Source of the DNA: CAZVWH01 sp964631175
Lineage (GTDB): Bacteria > Planctomycetota > Phycisphaerae > Sedimentisphaerales > Anaerobacaceae
DNA length: 13,417 nt
Assembly: GCA_964631175.1 (NCBI GenBank)
Contig: CAZVWH010000078.1
Span: 1 to 13,417, forward strand
Reading direction: 5' to 3'
Every line of letters begins with the position of its first letter. Position 1 is the stretch's first letter. The notes under the pieces are model-generated. The model had not been told where the DNA came from and ran no database searches. It saw only the letters and a program-made list of their open reading frames with translations. Below, piece after piece: positions 7,017-12,842 of this stretch. Position numbers and translations under genes: made by a program.

Positions 7017-8567
7017 TTATGTTTCGTAACCCAATTCCCGCAGCACCTGCTCGGTCGAAACACCCAGCTCCTTTTTGATTTTGGCCTCGTTGAGCTTCTC
7101 GGTCATGTTCTCCGGCAGAGGGCTGGGAAAGATAATATCTATCTCTCTGTCGGCTTGGCTTGTTGGATAAATTTTGGCCTTGTCGAGAATTTGAAGGACT
7201 ATCTTGCAGATTCTTCTCAGCCCTTCGCTGTAGGTAAATCTCTTTCGCTCATTCTTGGAGAGCATTCCCATAAGTGTCAGCCGAAGTGCGACTGCGCTTG
7301 TTAGATTGCCGAGCTTATTTTTCAGAACGCCTGCCACGACAGGTGTCACTCCACTGACCTTGTCCATCGCCTCTCTGATTTCGGCAATATGCATGCCCTC
7401 GCTCGGCGCTTCAGTTTCTCCACCGAATTCCTCAATGGTCGCCTCCGGATTATCGGTGTACCACATCCTACCCGGCGAGATGGGTCTGTCCTCAAAGCCT
7501 TCTATGCCTTTTCCGAGATACATCTTAAAGGATTGAAACGTAATCCTGTTGGCCCTATCGCTCAGTCTGGTATTAAGCTCATCCTGCAGCGATATCAAAG
7601 GCTCGACATCACTTTGTCCCTCGTAGTAATAAGGCTGAGCGATGTTCTGGATATGCACGACAGGCAGAAATCCCCACGGAAGCTCCGTCTGTCCAACGAG
7701 CTGTTTGTCTTCATATCTTTGCCAGGCTGACTCTGATACAACCTCCGTTACAGCCACAACCTGTCGGGCATCACCGCCGGAGCTGCCCCATGACAGGATT
7801 TTAGAAAGAAAAGAGCTATTTTTGCTCAGGTCATTTTTCTTCTGATAGAAGTGCTGCACGTAGAATTTTATCTTTTTGTAATCGTTTTCATCCAGGATAG
7901 GCAGTGCCCTTGGTGCCTCAATCAGCTCCAGCTCGATTGTTTGTGCCGATAGAAGCACGTTTTCGAGAGAGTCCGCACCTAAGGCACTTTCAGCTGTGGG
8001 CGGATTGGAGGTGGAGGAGGATGTTTGCTGAAGAATTTCATCGCCAGGCCTGACGAGACAATCGACGAAGCCATAGACACTTCCGAGCACCGCCATGTCC
8101 TGGAAAAAGCCGACAGCGCCGTTGGCCGCAAACACAGCCTTTAAGATGGATTCAATTTCTGCACGTTTTTGGCTGTCCGGCGATTTACTAACAAAACTAA
8201 TCGGCTTTCCAAACAGAAAATCCACGCCTGCATTTATTCGCCAGGCGATATCGTTTTCTATCACAACTTCTTTACGCTGCACGTCTTTAACGGCTTTTGC
8301 GCCGAAGACGTCACCATTGGCAGAGTGTACCAATCCGGTTATTCTGGCAGGCAAGCCGTATTCCTGTGCTTGTACATAGCATCGACCGGTTTCGCTGACC
8401 TTTCTATCGTAGGAACTGATGCCGGTTATTTCGTATATTGGGTTTGCATAATATTGCCAGAGCTTGCTGAAGTGCGTCTGGATGCCCGGCGAGTGTTCGT
8501 CAATCAACCACTCAATGTAATCGGCCTTTAGTTGCTGGTCATTGAAAATTCGCAGGTCAAAGCTCAT
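7017..8567 (-). CDS. Phage portal protein, SPP1 gp6-like (516 aa)
   Basis: The portal forms the ring at the capsid vertex through which DNA is packaged and ejected. The size of 516 residues is normal for the SPP1 gp6 family. Family-like features include NDIAWRINAGVDFLFGKPISF (105-125), the domain around FFQDMAVLGSVYGFVDCLVRP (154-173), the hydrophobic VVHIQNIAQPYYYEGQSDVE (303-322), a long stem or tunnel helix (LNTRLSDRANRITFQSFKMY, 331-350, then LGKG), and TPVVAGVLKNKLGNLTSAVA (408-427). A Ser/Thr/Pro-rich stretch at 181-200 looks like a flexible loop. The start at 8567 has GGGAG and AAAAGG upstream. It begins the visible morphogenesis operon. The terminase gene that usually precedes it is absent here. 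Confidence 0.9.
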   Translation of the reverse strand: MSFDLRIFNDQQLKADYIEWLIDEHSPGIQTHFSKLWQYYANPIYEITGISSYDRKVSETGRCYVQAQEYGLPARITGLVHSANGDVFGAKAVKDVQRKEVVIENDIAWRINAGVDFLFGKPISFVSKSPDSQKRAEIESILKAVFAANGAVGFFQDMAVLGSVYGFVDCLVRPGDEILQQTSSSTSNPPTAESALGADSLENVLLSAQTIELELIEAPRALPILDENDYKKIKFYVQHFYQKKNDLSKNSSFLSKILSWGSSGGDARQVVAVTEVVSESAWQRYEDKQLVGQTELPWGFLPVVHIQNIAQPYYYEGQSDVEPLISLQDELNTRLSDRANRITFQSFKMYLGKGIEGFEDRPISPGRMWYTDNPEATIEEFGGETEAPSEGMHIAEIREAMDKVSGVTPVVAGVLKNKLGNLTSAVALRLTLMGMLSKNERKRFTYSEGLRRICKIVLQILDKAKIYPTSQADREIDIIFPSPLPENMTEKLNEAKIKKELGVSTEQVLRELGYET

Positions 8568-8716
8568 GCCTTTTCTCCCGTTTTTGAACCCCTCAATTTA
8601 TTGGGGTCTGAATATTTTTGCCACTTCGGCAAATTTAATTGCCCTTCCATAAATGGACGAACCTGCGCGTTTGATGCGAAAAAAATGAAATTTTGCAAGG
8701 TGGGTTTTGGGCTAAG

Positions 8717-8773
8717 TAGTTTCAAACAAATGAATAAAAAAAATTTCAAAAAAGTGGTTTTTGTTTTAAACTA
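8717..8773. repeat. 14-bp inverted repeat upstream of the portal gene
   Basis: TAGTTTCAAACAAA (8717-8730) and TTTGTTTTAAACTA (8760-8773) are inverted copies with one mismatch, spaced by 29 bases. The position, about 150-200 bases before the portal start, suits an operator or a structured leader. No function can be shown. Confidence 0.5.
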
Positions 8774-8811
8774 CCTACAGATTTGGTTGAAAATTTGGGG
8801 CGATGAATACG

Positions 8812-8859
8812 GAAAACAGAAGTGGTGAGACAGAATTCTGTATTCTGAATTCTGTTTTC
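8812..8859. repeat. Palindrome with CAGAATTCTG core
   Basis: Arms GAAAACAGAA (8812-8821) and TTCTGTTTTC (8850-8859) pair exactly and enclose a second palindrome, CAGAATTCTG (8831-8840). It lies just past the stop of the sugar kinase gene. It lacks a GC-rich stem, so it would be a weak terminator at best. Confidence 0.65.
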
Positions 8860-8870
8860 TGTCTTCTTTT

Positions 8871-9860
8871 TTACTCGGTGTCTTCTTTTTGCAGAAGCTC
8901 GATAATCTCGGCCTTTGTGGGAAGTGCCTCAATCGAGCCGAACTTCGTGCAGGCCAGAGCACCAGCAGCCGAAGCGAATTTGACCGCTTCTCTAATGTTG
9001 TCCTGCCACTGCGGACTTTCAGCCTTTACGGCACAATAGGCAGCCAACGCCCCGGCGAAGGCATCTCCTCTGCCGGTCTGATCGACCAGCTCCACGTCGA
9101 AAGCTGGAATATGGTCGGCACTAATCCTATCAACAACCATACAGCCACGTTTGCCCATCGTTATCACGGCAGCGCCAACGCCGCGAGCAACCAGATCAGA
9201 GCCGATCAGCTTGGCAGTGTGAATGTTGGCGGCGCCGCCTGATGCAGAATCGGTAATGTCAGCCGCCTCGTCAAGATTCGGTACCAGAATATCAGCCGAA
9301 AAATACTCCATAGGCAAATTGCTATCCTGCTGACCACTCTGCTCTATCGGCCTGGCAGGATTTAGAATTACTTTTGTTCTGTACAGTTCCGCACAACGAA
9401 GTGCGGCTTTTATCGCCTCTTGAGGTAATTGACCATGAATCAAACAAACGTCCGCATCGGAAATAATCTGTTCGGCGGAGTCGATGTCCTGCGGTAGTAA
9501 CGCGCTATTGGCTCCGGAGTACATACAGCCGGCGTTTTCGCCCTTCGCATCAACCAAAGTTACGATTATGCCGGTATTCTTGGCCTTGGCGGTGTAGATA
9601 AAGTCGGTATTGACGCCGGCTTCAGCCAGATTTGTTTTTACCATCTGTGCAAATGGGTCACTGCCGACCTTGCTGATAAGGTACACCTGGCAGCCGCATA
9701 GGCAGGCTTCTACGGCCTGATTCGGCCCCGGACCGCAGGGCGCATAAGATAAGGCAAATCCGTTTACGCTCTGGCCTGGCGCGGGAACGTGTTGGCACTT
9801 TATTGCCATATCTACACAAGTACCGCCGATTACGACTACCTTAGGAACTCTCGCTGTCAT
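8871..9860 (-). CDS. PfkB-family carbohydrate kinase, ribokinase-like (329 aa)
   Basis: The protein should phosphorylate a sugar or nucleoside with ATP in the cytoplasm. VVVIGGTCVDMAIKC (8-22) is the N-terminal PfkB strand with the substrate Asp17, CGPGPNQAV (42-50) replaces the usual GGKGANQAV, and DQTGRGDAFAGAL (260-272) is PfkB signature 2 with catalytic Asp266. VGSDPFAQMV and the PNLDEAA segment (194-200) are also typical, and 329 residues is normal length. By alignment from memory with E. coli RbsK, ribose-contacting Lys43 and Glu143 become Pro44 and Gln144, and the anion-hole Ala becomes Arg264, so ribose specificity is doubtful. It may be a phage-borne metabolic gene or a host gene at an element boundary. 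GGGGTTGAAAAAAAATG precedes the start. Confidence 0.85.
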   Translation of the reverse strand: MTARVPKVVVIGGTCVDMAIKCQHVPAPGQSVNGFALSYAPCGPGPNQAVEACLCGCQVYLISKVGSDPFAQMVKTNLAEAGVNTDFIYTAKAKNTGIIVTLVDAKGENAGCMYSGANSALLPQDIDSAEQIISDADVCLIHGQLPQEAIKAALRCAELYRTKVILNPARPIEQSGQQDSNLPMEYFSADILVPNLDEAADITDSASGGAANIHTAKLIGSDLVARGVGAAVITMGKRGCMVVDRISADHIPAFDVELVDQTGRGDAFAGALAAYCAVKAESPQWQDNIREAVKFASAAGALACTKFGSIEALPTKAEIIELLQKEDTE

Positions 9861-9912
9861 TTTTTTTCAACCCCAAATATTAAACGAAAGGTCCGTCTTT
9901 TGAACTTGGAAA

Positions 9913-9940
9913 AGTATAACCAACCAAAAATCAAATGCAA
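9913..9940 (-). promoter_or_regulatory. Sigma-70-like promoter for the sugar kinase
   Basis: On the minus strand, TTGCAT (9935-9940), a 16-base spacer and TATACT (9913-9918) form a plausible promoter. The -10 is good and the -35 matches only in its TTG. Transcription would start near 9906, leaving a leader of about 45 bases. Confidence 0.5.
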
Positions 9941-10024
9941 AGGATTTTCACACAGAGGTTGTGATTTTCTTAGCTGTCGCTGTGCTCTACAACTGGAAAA
10001 ACCACTAAATATACGGGGAAATTG

Positions 10025-10134
10025 TTTGATATATTGTAAACATCAAAAAAAATTGCGAAAATACTAAAAATACTCTTGATGTATGTTATATAATCTGTTA
10101 AAATATAAGTATAGTTAGGTAATAATATATCAAA
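10025..10134. repeat. 11-bp inverted repeat pair flanking a promoter
   Basis: TTTGATATATT (10025-10035) and AATATATCAAA (10124-10134) are perfect inverted copies, 88 bases apart. They straddle the rightward promoter candidate and could be paired operators. The AT-rich background makes chance matches possible. Confidence 0.45.
10076..10104 (+). promoter_or_regulatory. Sigma-70-like promoter for the regulatory operon
   Basis: TTGATG (10076-10081), a 17-base spacer and TAAAAT (10099-10104) fit the bacterial consensus spacing. A perfect TATAAT at 10089-10094 lacks a matching -35. The leader to the gene at 10207 would be about 95 bases. Confidence 0.5.
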
Positions 10135-10206
10135 ACGCCTTAAGTTTCGATTGTTCAACATGTTAGTAATTTGAGATAATTGGTGTAAAACATAGTCGTT
10201 TTCAAA

Positions 10207-10626
10207 ATGACTAAGACAGAGTTCAATGAAAGCAAACAGCTACGCTGGTCAACTGATTTACTACGAAGCAGACTCAATTTGCTCAGAGGTAAAGACAAGT
10301 TATTGCTGATAATGTACTTAGAGAAGGGCAACAGCTTTCGGCAAATGGCCCGTTTAGCTGGCATAACCGAAGCATGCATCGCCAGAAGGATACATAAACT
10401 TATGAATCGACTCACAGATAGTGAGTATATAACCTGTCTGCGAAACCGAAAAGAATTCAACGATATCGAAATGTACATCGCTAAGGAATACTTCTTATTA
10501 GGACTATCGATGAGAAAAATTGCCAAAAATCGGCAAATGACATACTACCAGGTTCGCAAAATCCTGAGAAATATCCAAGTTGTTGTCTCCACGCTGCAGA
10601 AAGGATGTCGCCGTCCTTCTCCGTAG
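10207..10626 (+). CDS. Double helix-turn-helix, sigma region 4-like protein (139 aa)
   Basis: The protein is basic and contains two HTH-like segments. The first (about 30-66: DKLLLIMYLEKGNSFRQMAR then LAGITEACIARRIHKL) resembles sigma-70 region 4. The second (about 88-122: MYIAKEYFLLGLSMRKIAKN then RQMTYYQVRKILRNI) repeats the same plan. No sigma region 2 is present, so it is a candidate transcription regulator rather than a full sigma factor. The start at 10207 lacks a clear Shine-Dalgarno site, and an internal start is possible. GC content is lower than in the following genes. The last residues (KGCRRPSP) and the stop come from a palindromic repeat (10607-10655), so the native C-terminus may be lost. 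As first gene after the divergent promoter, it may control either arm. Confidence 0.72.
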   Translation: MTKTEFNESKQLRWSTDLLRSRLNLLRGKDKLLLIMYLEKGNSFRQMARLAGITEACIARRIHKLMNRLTDSEYITCLRNRKEFNDIEMYIAKEYFLLGLSMRKIAKNRQMTYYQVRKILRNIQVVVSTLQKGCRRPSP

Positions 10627-10655
10627 TAGTATTACGAAGGATGAATGCCGGCGAC
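10607..10655 (+). repeat. GTCGCCG hairpin with nested palindromic insert
   Basis: Arms GTCGCCG (10607-10613) and CGGCGAC (10649-10655) match the first hairpin at 1222-1238 and 3098-3114. There the loop is three bases; here it holds about 35 bases that are themselves partly palindromic (TCCTTC...GAAGGA). The trailing AGCTAAAC is also shared. The TAG stop of the double-HTH gene lies in the insert. Confidence 0.75.
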
Positions 10656-10672
10656 AGCTAAACAATACAATG

Positions 10673-10733
10673 TTTAGCCCCCCAGCCCGTCCTGAGCCAG
10701 GTCGAAGGATTTACTGGCCGGTTATGTGGGGTA
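10673..10733 (+). repeat. TTTAGCCCCC hairpin with 24-nt insert, degenerate right arm
   Basis: The left arm TTTAGCCCCCCAG (10673-10685) is followed by a 24-base insert (10686-10709, CCCGTCCTGAGCCAGG...), then TTTACTGG and a disrupted right side. It lies upstream of the ABC ATPase gene, pointing with its transcription. Confidence 0.75.
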
Positions 10734-10753
10734 CACAAAAAAGGAAAATACTT

Positions 10754-11434
10754 ATGCCAACCTACAAAGTCTCAAAAACGCTGCGACTATCTGCTCCGGC
10801 GGACAGCGAGGGACAGATCAGCGATAAAGCCGCTCAGGTATGCAGGATGTTCGGCCTGTCTATAGACAGGCTCACCGAAAGGTGCACAACCCATAGCTGC
10901 ACTCTGGACATCAACGAAAGCGACGTCGTCTATATCACAGGGCCATCGGGAGCAGGTAAGAGCGTCTTACTAAGAGAGTTAGAGCAATCTGTTCCTGAAT
11001 CGGACAGGATAAACCTCGCTCAAATAGAGCTGCCGACCGACAGAATCCTCATCGATTGTATCCAAAGCGACTTTCTAACCAGCCTGCGGATACTTAGCTT
11101 AGCGGGATTAAATGACGTTTACTGTATCCTCAACAGAATCGGCAATCTTAGTGAAGGCCAGAATTATCGCTTCCGCTTGGCGATGGCGTTAGCTGCCAAG
11201 AAGAAATTTATATTCGCCGACGAATTTTGCTCGAACCTCGACCGCATTACCGCGGCTGTTATTTCGTACAATGTTCAGAAGTTCGCCAAGCGAAATGGAA
11301 CTATTTTTGTCTTAGCGTCCAGCCATGATGATTTGCTGCTGGACCTGCAGCCGGATGTCGTCGTGACAAAGGAATTGGCCGGCGAGACAAAGGTGATTTA
11401 TAAAGTTGACCGGCACCGCAGGGGTGCCGGCTAA
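10754..11434 (+). CDS. ABC-type ATPase, split COG2401 N-terminal half (226 aa)
   Basis: The chosen start is the ATG at 10754 (MPTYKVSKTL), with AAAGGAAAA upstream. The longer open frame runs back through repeats. This is a lone ABC ATPase: Walker A GPSGAGKS (63-70), signature LSEGQNYRFRLA (132-143, Glu for the usual second Gly), Walker B FIFADE (152-157, catalytic Glu157), D-loop SNLD (160-163) and H-loop His191. No membrane domain is present in it or nearby, so transport is unlikely. The N-terminus (VCRMFGL, VVYITGPSGAGKSVLLREL) and the GNAT gene three bases downstream fit COG2401, described as an ABC-type ATPase fused to a predicted acetyltransferase. That family has no established function. 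Here the halves are separate genes. Confidence 0.85.
   Translation: MPTYKVSKTLRLSAPADSEGQISDKAAQVCRMFGLSIDRLTERCTTHSCTLDINESDVVYITGPSGAGKSVLLRELEQSVPESDRINLAQIELPTDRILIDCIQSDFLTSLRILSLAGLNDVYCILNRIGNLSEGQNYRFRLAMALAAKKKFIFADEFCSNLDRITAAVISYNVQKFAKRNGTIFVLASSHDDLLLDLQPDVVVTKELAGETKVIYKVDRHRRGAG
11410..11430 (+). promoter_or_regulatory. Hairpin at the ATPase/GNAT junction
   Basis: CCGGCACC (11410-11417) and GGTGCCGG (11423-11430) form a perfect 8-bp stem with a 5-base loop, one base before the ATPase stop. It includes AGGGG (11420-11424), which might act as ribosome binding site for the GNAT gene and be exposed by ribosomes translating the ATPase. No U-tract follows, so it is not a terminator. 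Confidence 0.5.
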
Positions 11435-11437
11435 ACC

Positions 11438-12202
11438 TTGAGTAATATGCGAAATTGTTCCATTTGCAAAAAATTGCGTGTTGTCCCCGGCACAATCGAC
11501 GACTACAAGGCCCTTTCGCACTACCACTACCGTAACGGTCGGCTGGGACCGTTCACGAATATCTTTGCCTTGAAGGGCGAGTTTGTCTGCCAACGGCGGA
11601 TCGGCGTTATCGTCTATACAATGCCCAGCCCGGCTCTGGAGCTGCGAAATATCGCCACGGACAATACATTTGTCGGCTTCGACAGAAGCACCCAATTAGC
11701 GCTTGTTAATAAAAGCATCCGCTGTATCGGCAGGGTCATTATTGAGCCGAGGTTCCGTGGGCTGGGCTTGGCAAGCCGATTAGTTCGCGAGACGATGCCG
11801 CAGGTACAGATGCCCATAATCGAGGCCCTTGCGGTGATGGGACTGGTCAATCCGTTCTTCGAGAAGGCAGGGATGAAGGCCTATACCGCCAAGATGCCCG
11901 CCCGTTGCGTACAGCTAACCGAGGCCTTCAGCTTGGTGAGCATCGAAAAACAAGAGCTTATCGACCCGCAGGCTGTGCAGCGAAGGCTCGAGCAACTGCG
12001 TTGGCCAAAGGCTGACTTCATCGAGCGGCAGATTAAGTTGTTTCTGCAGAGCTACGGCCGACGTCGCAATATGCCGGCCGGCCTTGAGAGAACAAGGTTT
12101 ATACTGAGTAAATTAACCGAAAGGCCGGTTTATTATATATGGTTCAACCCATATTTAGCCCCCCAATTTATTGGGGGGTTCAAAAAAAATGACAATGAAT
12201 AA
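11438..12202 (+). CDS. GNAT acetyltransferase, split COG2401 C-terminal half (254 aa)
   Basis: This is a GNAT-fold protein, expected to bind acetyl-CoA; its substrate is unknown. Motif A is RVIIEPRFRGLGLASRLV (99-116) with the R-x-x-G-x-G turn. Residues 14-31 (RVVPGTIDDYKALSHYHY) and VNPFFEKAGMKAY (137-149) match what I recall of the COG2401 acetyltransferase domain. The N-terminus has a CSIC (7-10) pair. The start is either TTG at 11438, three bases after the ATPase stop, or the ATG at 11447. The C-terminal LAPQFIGG and following residues (240-254) are encoded by a hairpin repeat, so the natural end was probably lost. The gene overlaps parB by 14 bases. Confidence 0.82.
   Translation: MSNMRNCSICKKLRVVPGTIDDYKALSHYHYRNGRLGPFTNIFALKGEFVCQRRIGVIVYTMPSPALELRNIATDNTFVGFDRSTQLALVNKSIRCIGRVIIEPRFRGLGLASRLVRETMPQVQMPIIEALAVMGLVNPFFEKAGMKAYTAKMPARCVQLTEAFSLVSIEKQELIDPQAVQRRLEQLRWPKADFIERQIKLFLQSYGRRRNMPAGLERTRFILSKLTERPVYYIWFNPYLAPQFIGGFKKNDNE
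12154..12181 (+). repeat. CCCCCCAAT/ATTGGGGGG hairpin inside the GNAT gene end
   Basis: Perfect 9-bp arms lie at 12159-12167 and 12170-12178. It supplies GNAT codons LAPQFIGG. Its right arm, GGGGGG then TTCAAAAAAAATG, precedes the ParB start and may serve as its ribosome binding region. The sugar kinase start has the near-identical leader GGGGTTGAAAAAAAATG. Confidence 0.85.
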
Positions 12203-12842
12203 CAAAATTCAATCTATCGCCATTGATAAATTTGTTCCTCATCCGGACAATCCCAATCGGATGAGCAAGGCCAACTTTGCAAAACTCGTTCGCAACATAA
12301 AGCGGACAGGCCGATATGAGCCATTGGTGGTTCGGCATTGCCCTGATAAGCCGGATCGTTTTCAGATAATCAACGGCCATCACCGCTGGCAGGCTCTGTC
12401 GCAGCTCGGCTATAAGCAAGCTGACGCGGTGGTCTGGGACATTGACGACCGGCAGGTTGATATATTGCTCGCTACGCTAAATCGCCTCACCGGCTCAGAT
12501 ATTTTTGACAAGAGACTTGCTCTTTTGGCTCGGCTGAATAAACAAATCCAGTCCCGCGAGCTGGCTAAGCTGTTGCCGCACACTGCCAAACAGATTGAGC
12601 GTTTGAGCAATCTTACAGATTCTTTATCTCGAACATCGGGGATCGAACATCGAGCACCGAGTTTTGCCAATCCTTTGGTCTTTTTTGTCAATGACCGACA
12701 GAAGCAAACGATCGAAAAGGCCTTATCGTTGGCTCTGCAGAAAGGACGATGGAAGGTGGACGAAGGACGAGCGACAAGGAATGCTGCTGCTTTAACCGCT
12801 ATTGCCGAGGAATATCTTGTTGGAAGGAATGAAGAAACATAA
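12189..12842 (+). CDS. ParB-like N-terminal domain protein (217 aa)
   Basis: The start is the ATG at 12189 (MTMNNKIQSIAIDKF), or the one two codons later. Residues 7-95 are a ParB/Srx-type domain: HPDNPNRMS (18-26), IKRTGRYEPLVVR (37-49) and the phosphate-binding box GHHRWQAL (63-70). In this superfamily the domain binds CTP or ATP, or acts as a nuclease; which applies cannot be told here. Residues 105-140 are helical and could be the DNA-binding part, and 161-215 look like a C-terminal domain. Two repeat-like tracts (nt 12629-12652 and 12743-12779) encode the linkers SRTSGIEHRAPS and RWKVDEGRATRN. Phage ParB-like proteins often lie near packaging genes, so a terminase gene may follow to the right. 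Confidence 0.83.
   Translation: MTMNNKIQSIAIDKFVPHPDNPNRMSKANFAKLVRNIKRTGRYEPLVVRHCPDKPDRFQIINGHHRWQALSQLGYKQADAVVWDIDDRQVDILLATLNRLTGSDIFDKRLALLARLNKQIQSRELAKLLPHTAKQIERLSNLTDSLSRTSGIEHRAPSFANPLVFFVNDRQKQTIEKALSLALQKGRWKVDEGRATRNAAALTAIAEEYLVGRNEET
12629..12652 (+). repeat. Direct repeat TCGAACATCG within parB
   Basis: Two exact copies of TCGAACATCG lie at 12629-12638 and 12643-12652, four bases apart, followed by a third degenerate unit (CGAGCACCGAG). It resembles minisatellite-type spacers and encodes a Ser/Arg/His-rich linker in ParB. Confidence 0.6.
12743..12779 (+). repeat. Purine-rich GGACGA tract within parB
   Basis: The plus strand holds repeated GGACGA-like units (GGACGATGGAAGGTGGACGA, then AGGACGAGCG and ACAAGGA). 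They are in frame with ParB and encode the linker GRWKVDEGRATRN. It is probably a degenerate tandem repeat. Confidence 0.5.

Larger units (their letters stand above)
8568..8870. other. Gene-free spacer between portal and sugar kinase
   Basis: This AT-rich stretch of about 300 bases has no credible gene. It holds a degenerate copy of the CCCC hairpin (CCCCTCAAT/ATTGGGG, 8589-8606), a small palindrome TTTGCC/GGCAAA (8617-8622 and 8628-8633), a longer inverted repeat (8717-8773) and an EcoRI-site-rich palindrome (8812-8859). I find no convincing sigma-70 promoter for the portal operon, so the operon may be read from the kinase promoter or use a phage-specific promoter. Confidence 0.7.
9861..10206. 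other. Divergent AT-rich promoter region
   Basis: There is no gene in these 346 bases. The stretch separates the minus-strand kinase/morphogenesis arm from the plus-strand regulatory arm and is much more AT-rich than either. It contains one promoter candidate on each strand and an 11-bp inverted repeat pair flanking the rightward promoter (10025-10035 and 10124-10134). A CACAGAGG-type segment near 9950-9990 resembles dispersed repeats, but this is weak. Confidence 0.7.

Noticed and set aside
6968..7063. Upstream extension of the scaffold gene to 7063
   Set aside because: The extra codons cross the portal gene end and a hairpin repeat (LAPQFIWGV), while AAGGAG marks the ATG at 6967.
8532..8828. 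Plus-strand frame of 98 codons spanning the portal start and spacer
   Set aside because: It overlaps the portal start antisense, runs through AT-rich repeat DNA, and shows no ribosome binding site or known motif.
10155..10526. Minus-strand frame of 123 codons opposite the double-HTH gene
   Set aside because: It is antisense to a gene with two HTH motifs and reads as a leucine/serine-rich shadow without a ribosome binding site.
10580..10753. Upstream extension of the ABC ATPase to 10580
   Set aside because: The added residues are repeat-encoded and overlap the preceding gene. The ATG at 10754 has a Shine-Dalgarno site and opens the conserved region.
10754..11434. The ABC ATPase as part of a transporter
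   Set aside because: No membrane segment or permease gene is present in the window, and the neighbouring GNAT fits COG2401 instead.
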